Positions 1-7,978 of a stretch of DNA of 64,000 bases are shown here, piece by piece. The notes under the pieces were generated by a model. That model saw only the letters and a list, made by a program, of their open reading frames with translations. It did not search any database and was not told the DNA's origin. The first letter of the stretch is position 1, and each line of letters begins with the position of its first letter. The translations under genes and the position numbers were made by a program. The DNA is taken from the NCBI GenBank assembly GCA_949294195.1, contig CASFGK010000018.1, positions 1 through 64,000 on the forward strand, read 5' to 3'. The stretch comes from an uncultured Bacteroidales bacterium. GTDB taxonomy: Bacteria > Bacteroidota > Bacteroidia > Bacteroidales > UBA932.

Positions 1-119
1 AAAGGTAAACATACCGCCGCATTGCTTGCATTTATAACGTTGGTGACCTCTCTGCCTACCCCATTTTGTCACTTTTAGTGAGCCACAGTGCGGACATCTT
101 TCATAACGAGTTTTTGACA
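1..119 (-). CDS. Transposase N-terminal zinc-finger fragment (cut by window edge)
   Basis: On the minus strand an ATG at 119 opens a frame to the window edge. Its 40 visible residues begin MSKTRYERCPHCGSLKV and continue with a second CxxC pair (CKQCGG). A C-x2-C...C-x2-C ribbon with a basic WGRQRGHQRYKC stretch between is the usual N-terminal zinc-binding head of several bacterial IS transposases (InsA-like or ISL3/IS1595-like heads). The catalytic part lies outside the window, so neither the IS family nor its intactness can be told. It is too short to rule out a stand-alone zinc-ribbon protein, but the context of a palindrome directly at its start favours an IS end. Confidence 0.6.
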
Positions 120-124
120 TAAAA

Positions 125-160
125 AATAACTTTGATGAAAACCTTTTCATCAAAGTTATT
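125..160. repeat. Perfect 17-bp palindrome next to the transposase start
   Basis: Bases 125-141 and 144-160 are exact reverse complements separated by two bases (CC). The palindrome sits 5 bp upstream of the transposase ATG at 119 and overlaps where its ribosome binding site would be. It may be an IS end structure that hides the start codon in read-through transcripts, or an intrinsic hairpin between the IS and pyrF. A downstream A/T-rich stretch exists on both sides but there is no clear U-tract. Confidence 0.7.
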
Positions 161-253
161 GTATCTAATTGTTTATTAATTAATTATACAGGTTTTGCCA
201 ACTATTTTTGGCAATTATACCTTGTTTGATTGTTCTTATAAACAGACCGGCTG

Positions 254-1099
254 CTACTGCAGTGAGGCGGTGGATGCGGCTGCACGGGCTGCTGCCTCTG
301 CGAAGTCACTGCCTGACGATGCGTACAGGATACCGCGCGAGGAGTTGATCAGAAGGCCGCCTTTGTCGTTGGCTCCGTATCTGATGACTTCTTCCGCAGA
401 GCCTCCCTGGGCGCCGACTCCAGGAACGAGAAGGAAGTTGTCGGGGCAGAAAGAACGGATTTCGGCCAGTTTGTCCGCCTTGGTCGCACCTACCACGAAC
501 ATCATGTTGTCCGGTGTGGAGATGGACATCATCTCTTCCATGACTGCCCGGTAAAGAGGCTTTCCGTCCTTGACAGCCGTCTGGAACTGGTAGGCGGAGG
601 CATTGGATGTCAGAGCCAGGACTATCGACCATTTGCCTTTGTATTCAAGGAAAGGTGTCACACTGTCGGCGCCCATATAGGGGGCGAGGGTGACAGCATC
701 GAAGTCCATTGTCTCGAAAAACGCTTTTGCATATCTTTTGGCGGTGTTCCCGATATCACCGCGCTTTGCATCCGCGATGAGGAACATTTCAGGATAGCGG
801 CTTCTGATATAGTCTACCGTGATTTCCAGAGCCTTGATACCGTCTTTGCCATAGCATTCATAGAATGCAAGATTCGGCTTGTAGGCAATACAGTGAGGGG
901 CCGTGGCATCGATGACAGCTTTGTTGAACTCCACTACGGAACGCGCCTTCCCCTTGAAGAACTCGCCCCCGACTGCTATCGGCTCGTCTTCCGCCAGAGC
1001 CTTGACCGGAGCCGGCATTTTCTCGAAATCCACGTCAAGGCCTACGCAGAGCATGGATTTTTTCTTGAGTATCTGCTGGTATAATGCTTCTCTGTCCAT
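254..1099 (-). CDS. pyrF: Orotidine-5'-phosphate decarboxylase (PyrF, group 2)
   Basis: The 281-residue product decarboxylates OMP to UMP, the last step of de novo pyrimidine synthesis, in the cytoplasm. Visible signatures are the N-terminal LCVGLDVDFEKMP segment, the substrate-loop lysine/aspartate block DAKRGDIGNTAKRYAKA (about residues 108-124), and the C-terminal phosphate-binding PGVGAQGG. The length matches the longer (group 2) PyrF common in Bacteroidota. The M20 peptidase stops only 5 bp upstream of this start, so the two are very probably cotranscribed from the promoter near 2490. The C-terminus is alanine-rich (EAAARAAAS). I see nothing broken. Confidence 0.95.
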   Translation of the reverse strand: MDREALYQQILKKKSMLCVGLDVDFEKMPAPVKALAEDEPIAVGGEFFKGKARSVVEFNKAVIDATAPHCIAYKPNLAFYECYGKDGIKALEITVDYIRSRYPEMFLIADAKRGDIGNTAKRYAKAFFETMDFDAVTLAPYMGADSVTPFLEYKGKWSIVLALTSNASAYQFQTAVKDGKPLYRAVMEEMMSISTPDNMMFVVGATKADKLAEIRSFCPDNFLLVPGVGAQGGSAEEVIRYGANDKGGLLINSSRGILYASSGSDFAEAAARAAASTASLQ

Positions 1100-1104
1100 A
1101 TTAT

Positions 1105-2457
1105 TTATTTTTGGTAATATCTGTAGAACAATGCTATTGCTTCCATGCCCATGAAGAGCTGGCTGAGAAGGTAACTCTCGTTCGGAGAATGTATCGTATC
1201 CCTTTCAAGGCCGAATCCCATCAGAAGCGGGTCGATTCCCAAAATGCGCTGCAGGTCGGCAAGGATAGGGATACTTCCTCCTCCCCTGCTCGGCACAGGT
1301 TCGATACCGTAAACTTCCGTCATGGCTCTGGAAGCGGCCTGATATGCCGGAGACGATATAGGTATAAGGAAGCCGTTTCCGCCATGGCAGGGCGTTACCT
1401 CTACTTTCACATAGTCCGGAGCGATGGACATGAAATGCTCGGTAAAAAGGCGGGTTATGGTCTCGCTGTCCTGGTTCGGGACCAGACGCATGGAAATCTT
1501 CGCATGGGCTTCGGACGGGAGAACGGTCTTGGCTCCCTCGCCTGTATAGCCGCCCCATATTCCGTTGACGTCCAGACACGGGCGGATGCCTGTCCTCTCC
1601 AGGGTGGTATACCCTTTCTCCCCTTTCACTTCCCTTATATCCAGGAAAGACTTGTATTCTTCCAGATCAAACGGAGCCCGTGCAAGTTTCGCACGGTCCC
1701 CGGCTGAAAGCTCCACCACGTCGTCATAGAATCCTTTGACCGTAATGTGTCCGTCCTTGTCGATGAGGGATGAGATCATGTCGCACAGGACATTGACTGG
1801 ATTGGCGACAGCTCCGCCGTAATGGCCGGAATGAAGATCCTTGTTCGGACCTGTCACCTTGACTTCCACGTATGAAAGTCCGCGCATTCCGCAGTTGATC
1901 GAAGGAACTTTCTCTGAAATCATGGTAGTATCGGATACCAGTATGATATCCGCTTTCAGAAGGTCCTTATGGCTTTTTGCCCAGGCTGCAAGCGAAGGGC
2001 TGCCGATTTCCTCCTCTCCTTCGAATATGAATTTGACATTGTGCTTCAGGCCGGCTTCCCTGACCATGTATTCAAACGCCTTGATGTGCATGAACAGCTG
2101 GCCCTTGTCATCGTTGGCACCTCTCGCGTAGATGGCCCCTTCTCTGATTTCAGGCTCGAAAGGATCCGATTTCCAGAGCTCTATAGGGTCTACGGGCTGG
2201 ACATCATAGTGTCCGTATATCAGGACGGTCGGCAGAGAAGGATCTGTTTTCCTTTCTCCGAACACCACCGGATGCCCTTCTGTCGGGTAAACCTCCGCCG
2301 TGTCGGCTCCTGCTTCGAAGAGAAGCTCTGTCAGGCGGTCAGCGCATCTTTTCATATCCGGCTTGTGCTCTTCAAGCGAGCTTACTGACGGGATTCTCAA
2401 TAGTGAATACAGTTCCTGAAGGAACCTTTCCCTGTTCTTTTCAATGTACTGTTTCAT
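1105..2457 (-). CDS. M20 family metallopeptidase (dipeptidase/carboxypeptidase)
   Basis: The 450-residue protein carries the di-zinc motifs of the M20 family in order. YGHYDVQPVDP (about residue 83) gives the first metal His/Asp, ARGANDDKGQ the bridging Asp, EGEEEIGS (about 146-153) the general-base Glu and a metal Glu, and a C-terminal His lies in ERDTIHSPNE. A dimerisation lid domain is inserted around residues 190-330. There is no signal peptide, so it is cytosolic and probably cleaves di- or short peptides. It is the usual Bacteroidota 'dipeptidase' length. It precedes pyrF by 5 bp. The exact substrate cannot be told from sequence. Confidence 0.88.
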   Translation of the reverse strand: MKQYIEKNRERFLQELYSLLRIPSVSSLEEHKPDMKRCADRLTELLFEAGADTAEVYPTEGHPVVFGERKTDPSLPTVLIYGHYDVQPVDPIELWKSDPFEPEIREGAIYARGANDDKGQLFMHIKAFEYMVREAGLKHNVKFIFEGEEEIGSPSLAAWAKSHKDLLKADIILVSDTTMISEKVPSINCGMRGLSYVEVKVTGPNKDLHSGHYGGAVANPVNVLCDMISSLIDKDGHITVKGFYDDVVELSAGDRAKLARAPFDLEEYKSFLDIREVKGEKGYTTLERTGIRPCLDVNGIWGGYTGEGAKTVLPSEAHAKISMRLVPNQDSETITRLFTEHFMSIAPDYVKVEVTPCHGGNGFLIPISSPAYQAASRAMTEVYGIEPVPSRGGGSIPILADLQRILGIDPLLMGFGLERDTIHSPNESYLLSQLFMGMEAIALFYRYYQK

Positions 2458-2486
2458 GCGGTCTTTCTGTTTTATGCCAAATTTTA

Positions 2487-2517
2487 CAAATTTAACATTA
2501 TTTTTCTGTCCGGCAAC
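2487..2517 (-). promoter_or_regulatory. Putative Bacteroidota promoter for the M20 peptidase-pyrF pair
   Basis: On the minus strand TAAATTTG (2494-2487) matches the TAnnTTTG -7 consensus. A GTTG lies 19 bp upstream (2517-2514), where the -33 TTTG-type element is expected. The predicted transcript would start near 2480 and leave a leader of about 20 bp before the ATG at 2457. Confidence 0.55.
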
Positions 2518-2591
2518 TTATACAGTTCCTTCGCTACATCCGCCGCTCCTTCTCATTGTGAAAGGCCGCAGTATCGGGACATGCCGAAAGT

Positions 2592-2627
2592 AAAAAAAGA
2601 GGATGGAGAAACCGCTTCCCCATCCTC
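2592..2627 (-). terminator. Rho-independent terminator after the PCMD lipoprotein gene
   Basis: Reading the minus strand, GAGGATGG (2627-2620) pairs with CCATCCTC (2606-2599) and is followed by seven T residues (2598-2592). It lies about 25 bp after the stop codon at 2651 and ends the lipoprotein transcript. The rest of the 2458-2650 gap holds the promoter above and nothing else recognisable. Confidence 0.85.
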
Positions 2628-2650
2628 TCATGTCTATAAGTGGTAAGGTT

Positions 2651-3745
2651 TTAGTAAACCCACTCGAAATCGTCTACCCAAAGTTCATTGGCCGAGCAGC
2701 CGGTAAGGTAGTCCCCGCGGTTGCTTGTAGCGCATGAAATCACGACAGAGTAGTTTCCTTCCGCAGGCTTTGCTACAGTGTCATACCACACAAAAGGAAT
2801 CTCTACGTCAGTGAATTCTGCCTGGCTTGCAGTAATGTCCAGTGAAGCGTAACCGATGATGGCGCCTTCATCAAGACTGCTGGCAGCAGCAGGGTCCCAC
2901 ATTCCGGTTGGAGAAGTGAGTCCTGATGTCACCCCGTGCTGGGCGGTCCAGTCAACGACTACGGCATAGATACGGGTAATGTCCTGGCTGCCTTTATATG
3001 AATCGCCGTCCGGATCAGAACTGCCGACCTGGTCTATGATCCCTACATTTGCCTTGTATGAAACTTTCAGTGCGGAAGGGCGTGCCGTCCAGGAGTAGAC
3101 CTTTCCGAAATTTGCTGTTCCTGTAAGACCATCCATGATGAAATCGCCTGTATACATGTTTCCAGGAGCGAACACGGCTCCAAGGACCATATTGGCCTTC
3201 AAGTATGCGACTCCTTCAGGATCCTGCTGGCAGAGATTGGCTCCGAACAGTGCGGACATACTGTTGTTGCCGCTGTCCCAGAAACTCTCTCCTTCAGCAT
3301 TGGGATATGGAAGGGAACCGTCTTTCACCGACCAGCCTGACATGTCTCCGTTCGGAATCACATCGCCCTCTCCGGCAGTATATTCCGCTCCGGCTACAAT
3401 CTGACCGTCCGCCTGGAACTCATAAGTATTGCCGGCAAAAATACCGGTCCCTTCTACAAGGGAATAGACAGTAAGACCGGCACCGTTCTGTGACTCTGTC
3501 CATACTGGCGCAACAGTGAACTCTCCGTCAATGATTTCCGCATCATGCCAGGTATCCGTACCTTTCACTCTATACGAAACGGCAGCAGGAGCAGCGTCCC
3601 CGAAAGACAGGCTTGCAGTATTCGCCCACATGTCAACATCCGAAACTTCCACTACACTGACGGCTATATCCTCACTCTTTTTGTCACAGGACACCATAAG
3701 CGCCGCCATGCACAATACAAGTGCAACGTCAAGAATCTTTTTCAT
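2651..3745 (-). CDS. PCMD-domain surface lipoprotein (putative carbohydrate-related)
   Basis: A lipoprotein signal (MKKILDVALVLCMAALMVSC, with lipidated Cys at about residue 20) is followed by an Ig-like N-terminal region. The C-terminal half resembles the PCMD family (putative carbohydrate metabolism domain): an asparagine/glycine-rich FWDSGNNSM block, a LTGTANFGKVYSWTARP-like segment, and the typical ending SANELWVDDFEWVY. PCMD proteins are common in Bacteroidales envelope loci but have no firmly known activity. The gene starts 13 bp after the preceding lipoprotein gene, so they form a two-gene unit closed by the terminator at 2592. Export to the outer membrane is inferred from the signal. 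Confidence 0.75.
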   Translation of the reverse strand: MKKILDVALVLCMAALMVSCDKKSEDIAVSVVEVSDVDMWANTASLSFGDAAPAAVSYRVKGTDTWHDAEIIDGEFTVAPVWTESQNGAGLTVYSLVEGTGIFAGNTYEFQADGQIVAGAEYTAGEGDVIPNGDMSGWSVKDGSLPYPNAEGESFWDSGNNSMSALFGANLCQQDPEGVAYLKANMVLGAVFAPGNMYTGDFIMDGLTGTANFGKVYSWTARPSALKVSYKANVGIIDQVGSSDPDGDSYKGSQDITRIYAVVVDWTAQHGVTSGLTSPTGMWDPAAASSLDEGAIIGYASLDITASQAEFTDVEIPFVWYDTVAKPAEGNYSVVISCATSNRGDYLTGCSANELWVDDFEWVY

Positions 3746-3758
3746 CTGATTCTGTCAT

Positions 3759-4658
3759 TTATTTTACCACTCTGAATGTGCAGGTCTGAGTGAATTCAGT
3801 GCCGTTGTTGTCGGTAATGGCAAGAGTGAACGAATGCTCGGTGCCGTTTTCCGCCAGACTTGGAATAAGTGCGACAAGAGAAGTAATGTTGAACTCTACG
3901 CTTGTCTGGTCAAGCAGCTGGTCTCCTGTCGGAACGCCCATTCCGCCAAGTACAGCAGCTACATTAGGGTCGTTGATCAGATCCATTTCACTTGACAATC
4001 CAATCATTGCAAGCATAGGAGCAAGACTTTCGGAGTCTACGCTTACTGTGAATGTCCTGATTCCCGCAGGGGCGTTCACAGTCAGAGTCGCATCAAGGTC
4101 TTCGGTAATATCCACAGTAGCGAAGTCGGGATTCGACGGCCACTCTACAGAAGGGCCGGATACTCCTACTCTGTGGAAAGTACATGTAGCCTCGTCAGTC
4201 TTGCCGTTGTTGTCGGTAACGTTGATTATAAAAGTGTGGTTGCCGTCCTCCATGGTAAGACTGTTGATCATCTGCACAAGGGTGGAAATGTTGAAGTCGA
4301 CCTCTGTCTGGTTGAAAATCCTGTCTCCTGTAGGAAGACTCGGATCTATCATGGCAAATGCGCCGATGAGAACCTTGTCATTGATGAAATCAAGTTCCGT
4401 GTCAGTAATACCGAGAAGCTGAAGTGCTGCTGCCAGCAGGTCTGACTGTACTTCGACTGTAAGGCCTTTGATGCCGGCTTCTGCAGTGACTGTCAGAGAT
4501 GCATCGAGATCTTCGGTGATATCCACAGTAGCGAATGAGGAGTTGGCAGGCCATTCGATAACAGGGCCGTCGAGTTCCTCTACAGGATTGTTTTCCTTAC
4601 ATGAAGAAAGTGCAAAGATGGCAGATACTGTCATCAGTGCGGTTAAAAATCTTTTCAT
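3759..4658 (-). CDS. Lipoprotein with two tandem copies of an unknown ~130-residue domain
   Basis: I chose the ATG at 4658 because MKRFLTALMTVSAIFALSSC is a clean lipoprotein signal; an in-frame ATG 24 bp earlier adds eight non-signal residues. The mature part is two homologous units. Each opens with (P)xxEWPxNxxFATVDITEDLDA, has a central N-rich FNIS/FNIT segment, and ends in a beta strand of type TDNNG...CTF. The repeats are also alike at DNA level (for example around 4090-4120 and 4510-4540), pointing to a fairly recent internal duplication. I do not recognise the domain. It is likely an exported beta-sandwich partner of the PCMD protein encoded 13 bp downstream. The clpX stop lies 34 bp upstream, so read-through from the clp operon is possible. 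Confidence 0.7.
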   Translation of the reverse strand: MKRFLTALMTVSAIFALSSCKENNPVEELDGPVIEWPANSSFATVDITEDLDASLTVTAEAGIKGLTVEVQSDLLAAALQLLGITDTELDFINDKVLIGAFAMIDPSLPTGDRIFNQTEVDFNISTLVQMINSLTMEDGNHTFIINVTDNNGKTDEATCTFHRVGVSGPSVEWPSNPDFATVDITEDLDATLTVNAPAGIRTFTVSVDSESLAPMLAMIGLSSEMDLINDPNVAAVLGGMGVPTGDQLLDQTSVEFNITSLVALIPSLAENGTEHSFTLAITDNNGTEFTQTCTFRVVK

Positions 4659-4692
4659 TGTTGTAAGATTTAAATTAAACATTTATTGATAG

Positions 4693-5907
4693 TTAAGATT
4701 TTCCGATATGGGTCTTTGCGTAATCCAGGGTCAGATCGAAGACCTTTTTCCTGGATGACGGGGCCTCGTACATGGCGTCCGTCATTATCTGCTCGCAGAT
4801 GGAACGCAGGCCTCGGGCGCCGAGCTTGTTTTCTATGGCAGTATCGACTATCAGGTCTAGTACACCAGGCTCTATCCTGAGCTGCATGCCGTCCATCTCG
4901 AACATCTTCTCGTACTGCCGTATGATAGCATTCTTCGGCTCTGTCAGTATCCTCAGAAGGGCCGGCCTGTCAAGCTGGTCCAGATATGTGATCACCGGCA
5001 GCCTGCCTATTATTTCAGGAATGAGCCCGTAAGCCCTCAGATCCTGGGCCGAGACATACTGGAGAAGATTCTCCTTGTCCACCTTCTGCCTGTTGTTTGC
5101 ACCGTAACCTATGACCTGGGTATTGAGCCTCTGGGCAATACGTCTCTCAATACCTTCGAATGCGCCTCCGCAGACAAACAGGATGTTCTGTGTATTCACC
5201 TGTATGAACTCCTGCTCGGGGTGCTTGCGGCCCCCCTTCGGCGGCACGTTGACAACATTGCCTTCAAGCAGCTTCAGCATGGCCTGCTGAACTCCTTCAC
5301 CGGAGACGTCGCGCGTAATGGAAGGGTTGTCGCTCTTGCGGGCTATCTTGTCTATCTCGTCTATGAAGACTATACCCCTTTCCGCGAGCTCCACATCATA
5401 GTCGGCTTCCTGAAGAAGCCGTGTAAGGATGCTTTCGACATCCTCGCCCACATATCCGGCTTCCGTGAGGACAGTAGCGTCAACGATAGTGAACGGAACC
5501 TTGAGAAGTCTGGCTATTGTCTTGGCCATCAAAGTCTTTCCGGTACCTGTAGGTCCCACCATCAGGATATTCGACTTTTCAAGCTCGAGGTCGCGCGTGT
5601 CGTCAAGGTTGTGGTTTATGCGCTTGTAATGGTTGTAGACAGCAACGGAAAGCAGTTTCTTGGCTCTGTCCTGACCTATTACATACTGGTCTAGATACGC
5701 ATGTATTTCCTTTGGCTTCAGGATCTTTTCCAGTTTTCCGTGCTTCTGGGGAGAAGCCGGTTCCATGTTTGCTATGTAGTCATGGCACAGCTTCACGCAA
5801 TCGCTGCAGATACATGAGTCAAGGCCCTGCAGCAGAAGCGGGACTTCAGACTCGCTCCTGCCGCAGAACATGCAGTATCTTTCGTTGTCGCTTTTTCCTT
5901 TAGACAT
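4693..5907 (-). CDS. clpX: ClpX, unfoldase subunit of the ClpXP protease
   Basis: The 404-residue AAA+ protein begins with the zinc-binding domain ([11 protein letters not shown]...CSDCVKLC, residues about 12-41). Walker A is [10 protein letters not shown] (about 117-126), Walker B VFIDEID, and the sensor/pore regions include GYVGED. It recognises tagged substrates and threads them into ClpP in the cytosol. The length is normal for ClpX. The start shares one base with the clpP stop (TAATG), so translation is probably coupled. Order tig-clpP-clpX is the classic arrangement. Confidence 0.97.
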   Translation of the reverse strand: MSKGKSDNERYCMFCGRSESEVPLLLQGLDSCICSDCVKLCHDYIANMEPASPQKHGKLEKILKPKEIHAYLDQYVIGQDRAKKLLSVAVYNHYKRINHNLDDTRDLELEKSNILMVGPTGTGKTLMAKTIARLLKVPFTIVDATVLTEAGYVGEDVESILTRLLQEADYDVELAERGIVFIDEIDKIARKSDNPSITRDVSGEGVQQAMLKLLEGNVVNVPPKGGRKHPEQEFIQVNTQNILFVCGGAFEGIERRIAQRLNTQVIGYGANNRQKVDKENLLQYVSAQDLRAYGLIPEIIGRLPVITYLDQLDRPALLRILTEPKNAIIRQYEKMFEMDGMQLRIEPGVLDLIVDTAIENKLGARGLRSICEQIMTDAMYEAPSSRKKVFDLTLDYAKTHIGKS

Positions 5908-6581
5908 TACTGTTTCTTCTTCTTGGTAAGGATTTCGTCGATCATGCCATATTCGAGAGCCTCTGTGGAATTCATCCAGTGATCACGGTCACCGTCAGAG
6001 ACAATCTGCTCAAGCGGCTTTCCAGTATGCTCCGATATGATTCCGTAAAGTTCGTTCTTGATCTTGACGATTTCCCTGGCAGCTATCTCTATGTCAGACG
6101 CCTGACCCTGAGCTCCCCCAAGCGGCTGGTGTATCATCACCCTTGAGTGGGGAAGGGCCGAACGTTTTCCGGCGGCGCCGGCACACAGAAGGACAGCGCC
6201 CATGGAAGCGGCCATGCCGGTACAGATGGTAGCCACATCAGGATCCACGAGCTGCATGGTATCGTAGATACCCAGCCCTGAAGATACCGAACCTCCGGGT
6301 GAATTGATATACAATGATATGTCCGCTGTGCTGTCTGTCGATGCCAGATAAAGCAGCTGTGCCTGTATGATATTGGCTACATCATCATCTATCGGGACAC
6401 CAAGAAAGATAATCCTGTCCATCATCAGGCGGCTGAACACATCCATCGATGCGACGTTCAGCTTACGCTCCTCTATGATAGTCGGATTTATATATGCGTC
6501 ATACACGGACCGGTAGCGATGCATCGTCAGCGAACTGACGCCATGCTCCAGACGGGCGTACCTGTCAAAATCCTTTTCCAT
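5907..6581 (-). CDS. clpP: ClpP, serine peptidase subunit of the Clp protease
   Basis: The 224-residue product has the catalytic Ser in [12 protein letters not shown], the His in [11 protein letters not shown] and the Asp in SDGDRDHWM, so the triad is complete. The N-terminal extension of about 30 residues before [11 protein letters not shown] is longer than in E. coli but common in this phylum. It forms the proteolytic barrel that works with ClpX encoded directly downstream. The start follows the trigger factor stop by 6 bp. Confidence 0.97.
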   Translation of the reverse strand: MEKDFDRYARLEHGVSSLTMHRYRSVYDAYINPTIIEERKLNVASMDVFSRLMMDRIIFLGVPIDDDVANIIQAQLLYLASTDSTADISLYINSPGGSVSSGLGIYDTMQLVDPDVATICTGMAASMGAVLLCAGAAGKRSALPHSRVMIHQPLGGAQGQASDIEIAAREIVKIKNELYGIISEHTGKPLEQIVSDGDRDHWMNSTEALEYGMIDEILTKKKKQ

Positions 6582-6587
6582 GCCAGA

Positions 6588-7904
6588 CTATTTCAGCTCC
6601 CTGAACTCTTCTACGGAAACAGACTTGGTGTCAAGTGTGACTGCACCGCGTACCGCTTCGAGGGTCTTCTGGTCTTCTACCTGCTCAAGCACACGCCTGC
6701 CTTCCTTCTCCTGTGACAGAATGCCCTTTGCGTAGGTCTCAAGCTGGTCGTCAGGGACATTACCTATTCCATACATTGCAAACTGGTATGCAGCAAAAGC
6801 CTTTGCACTTGCAAGGAGGTCAGATTCCTCCACTTTCACCTGATATTTGTCCATCAGAAAGCCACGTACCATGTTCCACCTGAAATCCTCAAGGAAGAGG
6901 TCGAACTCCTTCTCGATTTCCTCCATAGTGAACTTGCCTTCATTGGCAACGAAAATCCATCTCTTGAGGAACTTCTCCGGAAGTGCGATACCGGCTTTCT
7001 TCACCAGATACTCCTTGGCGTCCTTTGAGAAACGGAACTCCGATTCCTGGGTATATTCAGCCTGGAGACGCTCTGCAACCTTGGCATCGAACTCCTCTTC
7101 GCTTTTCACGTTTCCGGCACCGAAAATCTTGTCGAAAGTTTCCTGGGTCATCGGAGCGGAAACAAAAGTCTTCACGTTCCTGACAGTCATCCTGAACATA
7201 GGATCAAGGCCTGCAAGCTCTTCCTTCTTCACCTTGAGCATTGACGCACGGTCAGACTCGTTGGTGAAAGCCTCGTTGACGTTGATTTCACGTGTCTCAC
7301 CCGGTTTGATGCCGACAAATGAATCCCTTACAGCCTCGTCGATATTGCGGATAGCCACATAAGTACCCTCGACTTTCATGTCTCCCTGCTCGAAATCCAC
7401 GATAATGAAGTCATCCGCCCCGGCTTCCTGTCCTTCTTCAAGGGAGCCGTACTGTTTCAGCAGGTTTTCCTTCATCTCCGCCTTTGCGGCGTCCTTCACT
7501 TCTATATTATAATACGGTATCCTGTCATCCTTCGAAAGCTCCATCACCACTTCCGGTGTGGTAGCCACATCGAACCTGAATGTAAAGTCATTTCCGTTGA
7601 CCCACTCTGTCTGCGGCTGGTCCTCGCTCGGGAGCGGCTCGCCTACCACTTTCAGATTGTTTTCCTTGATGAAGCCGTTCAGGGAATCGGCAATGATATC
7701 GTTGACTGAATCTACGAGGGCAGACTGTCCGTAAATCCTCTCTATCAAAGACATGGGAACCATGCCTTTTCTGAATCCCTTGATTTCTGCCGTTCTTCTG
7801 TGCTCGTTCAGTTTCTTCTTGCGGCGGTCCGCATAATCCTCCTTTCCGATTGAAAGGGTCAATTCAAGGTTGAGATCGTCAACCTTATTCTGTGAAATGT
7901 TCAT
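6588..7904 (-). CDS. tig: Trigger factor, ribosome-associated chaperone
   Basis: The 438-residue protein has the N-terminal ribosome-binding domain with a GFRKGMVP signature (about residues 41-48, the Bacteroidota form of the GFRxGxxP motif), a diverged central FKBP-like region (about 150-240) and a helical C-terminal chaperone domain. Bacteroidota trigger factors often have weak PPIase motifs, and that is also the case here. It binds nascent chains at the tunnel exit and is encoded with clpP and clpX, linking folding and degradation. A strong promoter sits directly upstream. Confidence 0.93.
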   Translation of the reverse strand: MNISQNKVDDLNLELTLSIGKEDYADRRKKKLNEHRRTAEIKGFRKGMVPMSLIERIYGQSALVDSVNDIIADSLNGFIKENNLKVVGEPLPSEDQPQTEWVNGNDFTFRFDVATTPEVVMELSKDDRIPYYNIEVKDAAKAEMKENLLKQYGSLEEGQEAGADDFIIVDFEQGDMKVEGTYVAIRNIDEAVRDSFVGIKPGETREINVNEAFTNESDRASMLKVKKEELAGLDPMFRMTVRNVKTFVSAPMTQETFDKIFGAGNVKSEEEFDAKVAERLQAEYTQESEFRFSKDAKEYLVKKAGIALPEKFLKRWIFVANEGKFTMEEIEKEFDLFLEDFRWNMVRGFLMDKYQVKVEESDLLASAKAFAAYQFAMYGIGNVPDDQLETYAKGILSQEKEGRRVLEQVEDQKTLEAVRGAVTLDTKSVSVEEFRELK

Positions 7905-7945
7905 ATATTGCTGTTATTTTATATTTTTCTTTTCCGCAAAGGGTG

Positions 7946-7977
7946 CAAAGATAGGAAATTCCGTTGACATTTTCAAA
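7946..7977 (-). promoter_or_regulatory. Near-perfect Bacteroidota promoter for tig-clpP-clpX
   Basis: On the minus strand TTTG (7977-7974) and TATCTTTG (7953-7946) are separated by 20 bp, which fits the -33 TTTG / -7 TAnnTTTG consensus of Bacteroidota housekeeping promoters exactly. Transcription would start near 7939, giving a leader of about 35 nt to the ATG at 7904. The -33 element touches the pgpH stop codon. Confidence 0.8.
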
Positions 7978-7978
7978 A

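Noticed and set aside
1084-1707. A 207-residue plus-strand open frame
   Set aside because: It is antisense to the M20 peptidase gene with its full metal-binding motifs, and has no recognisable motif.
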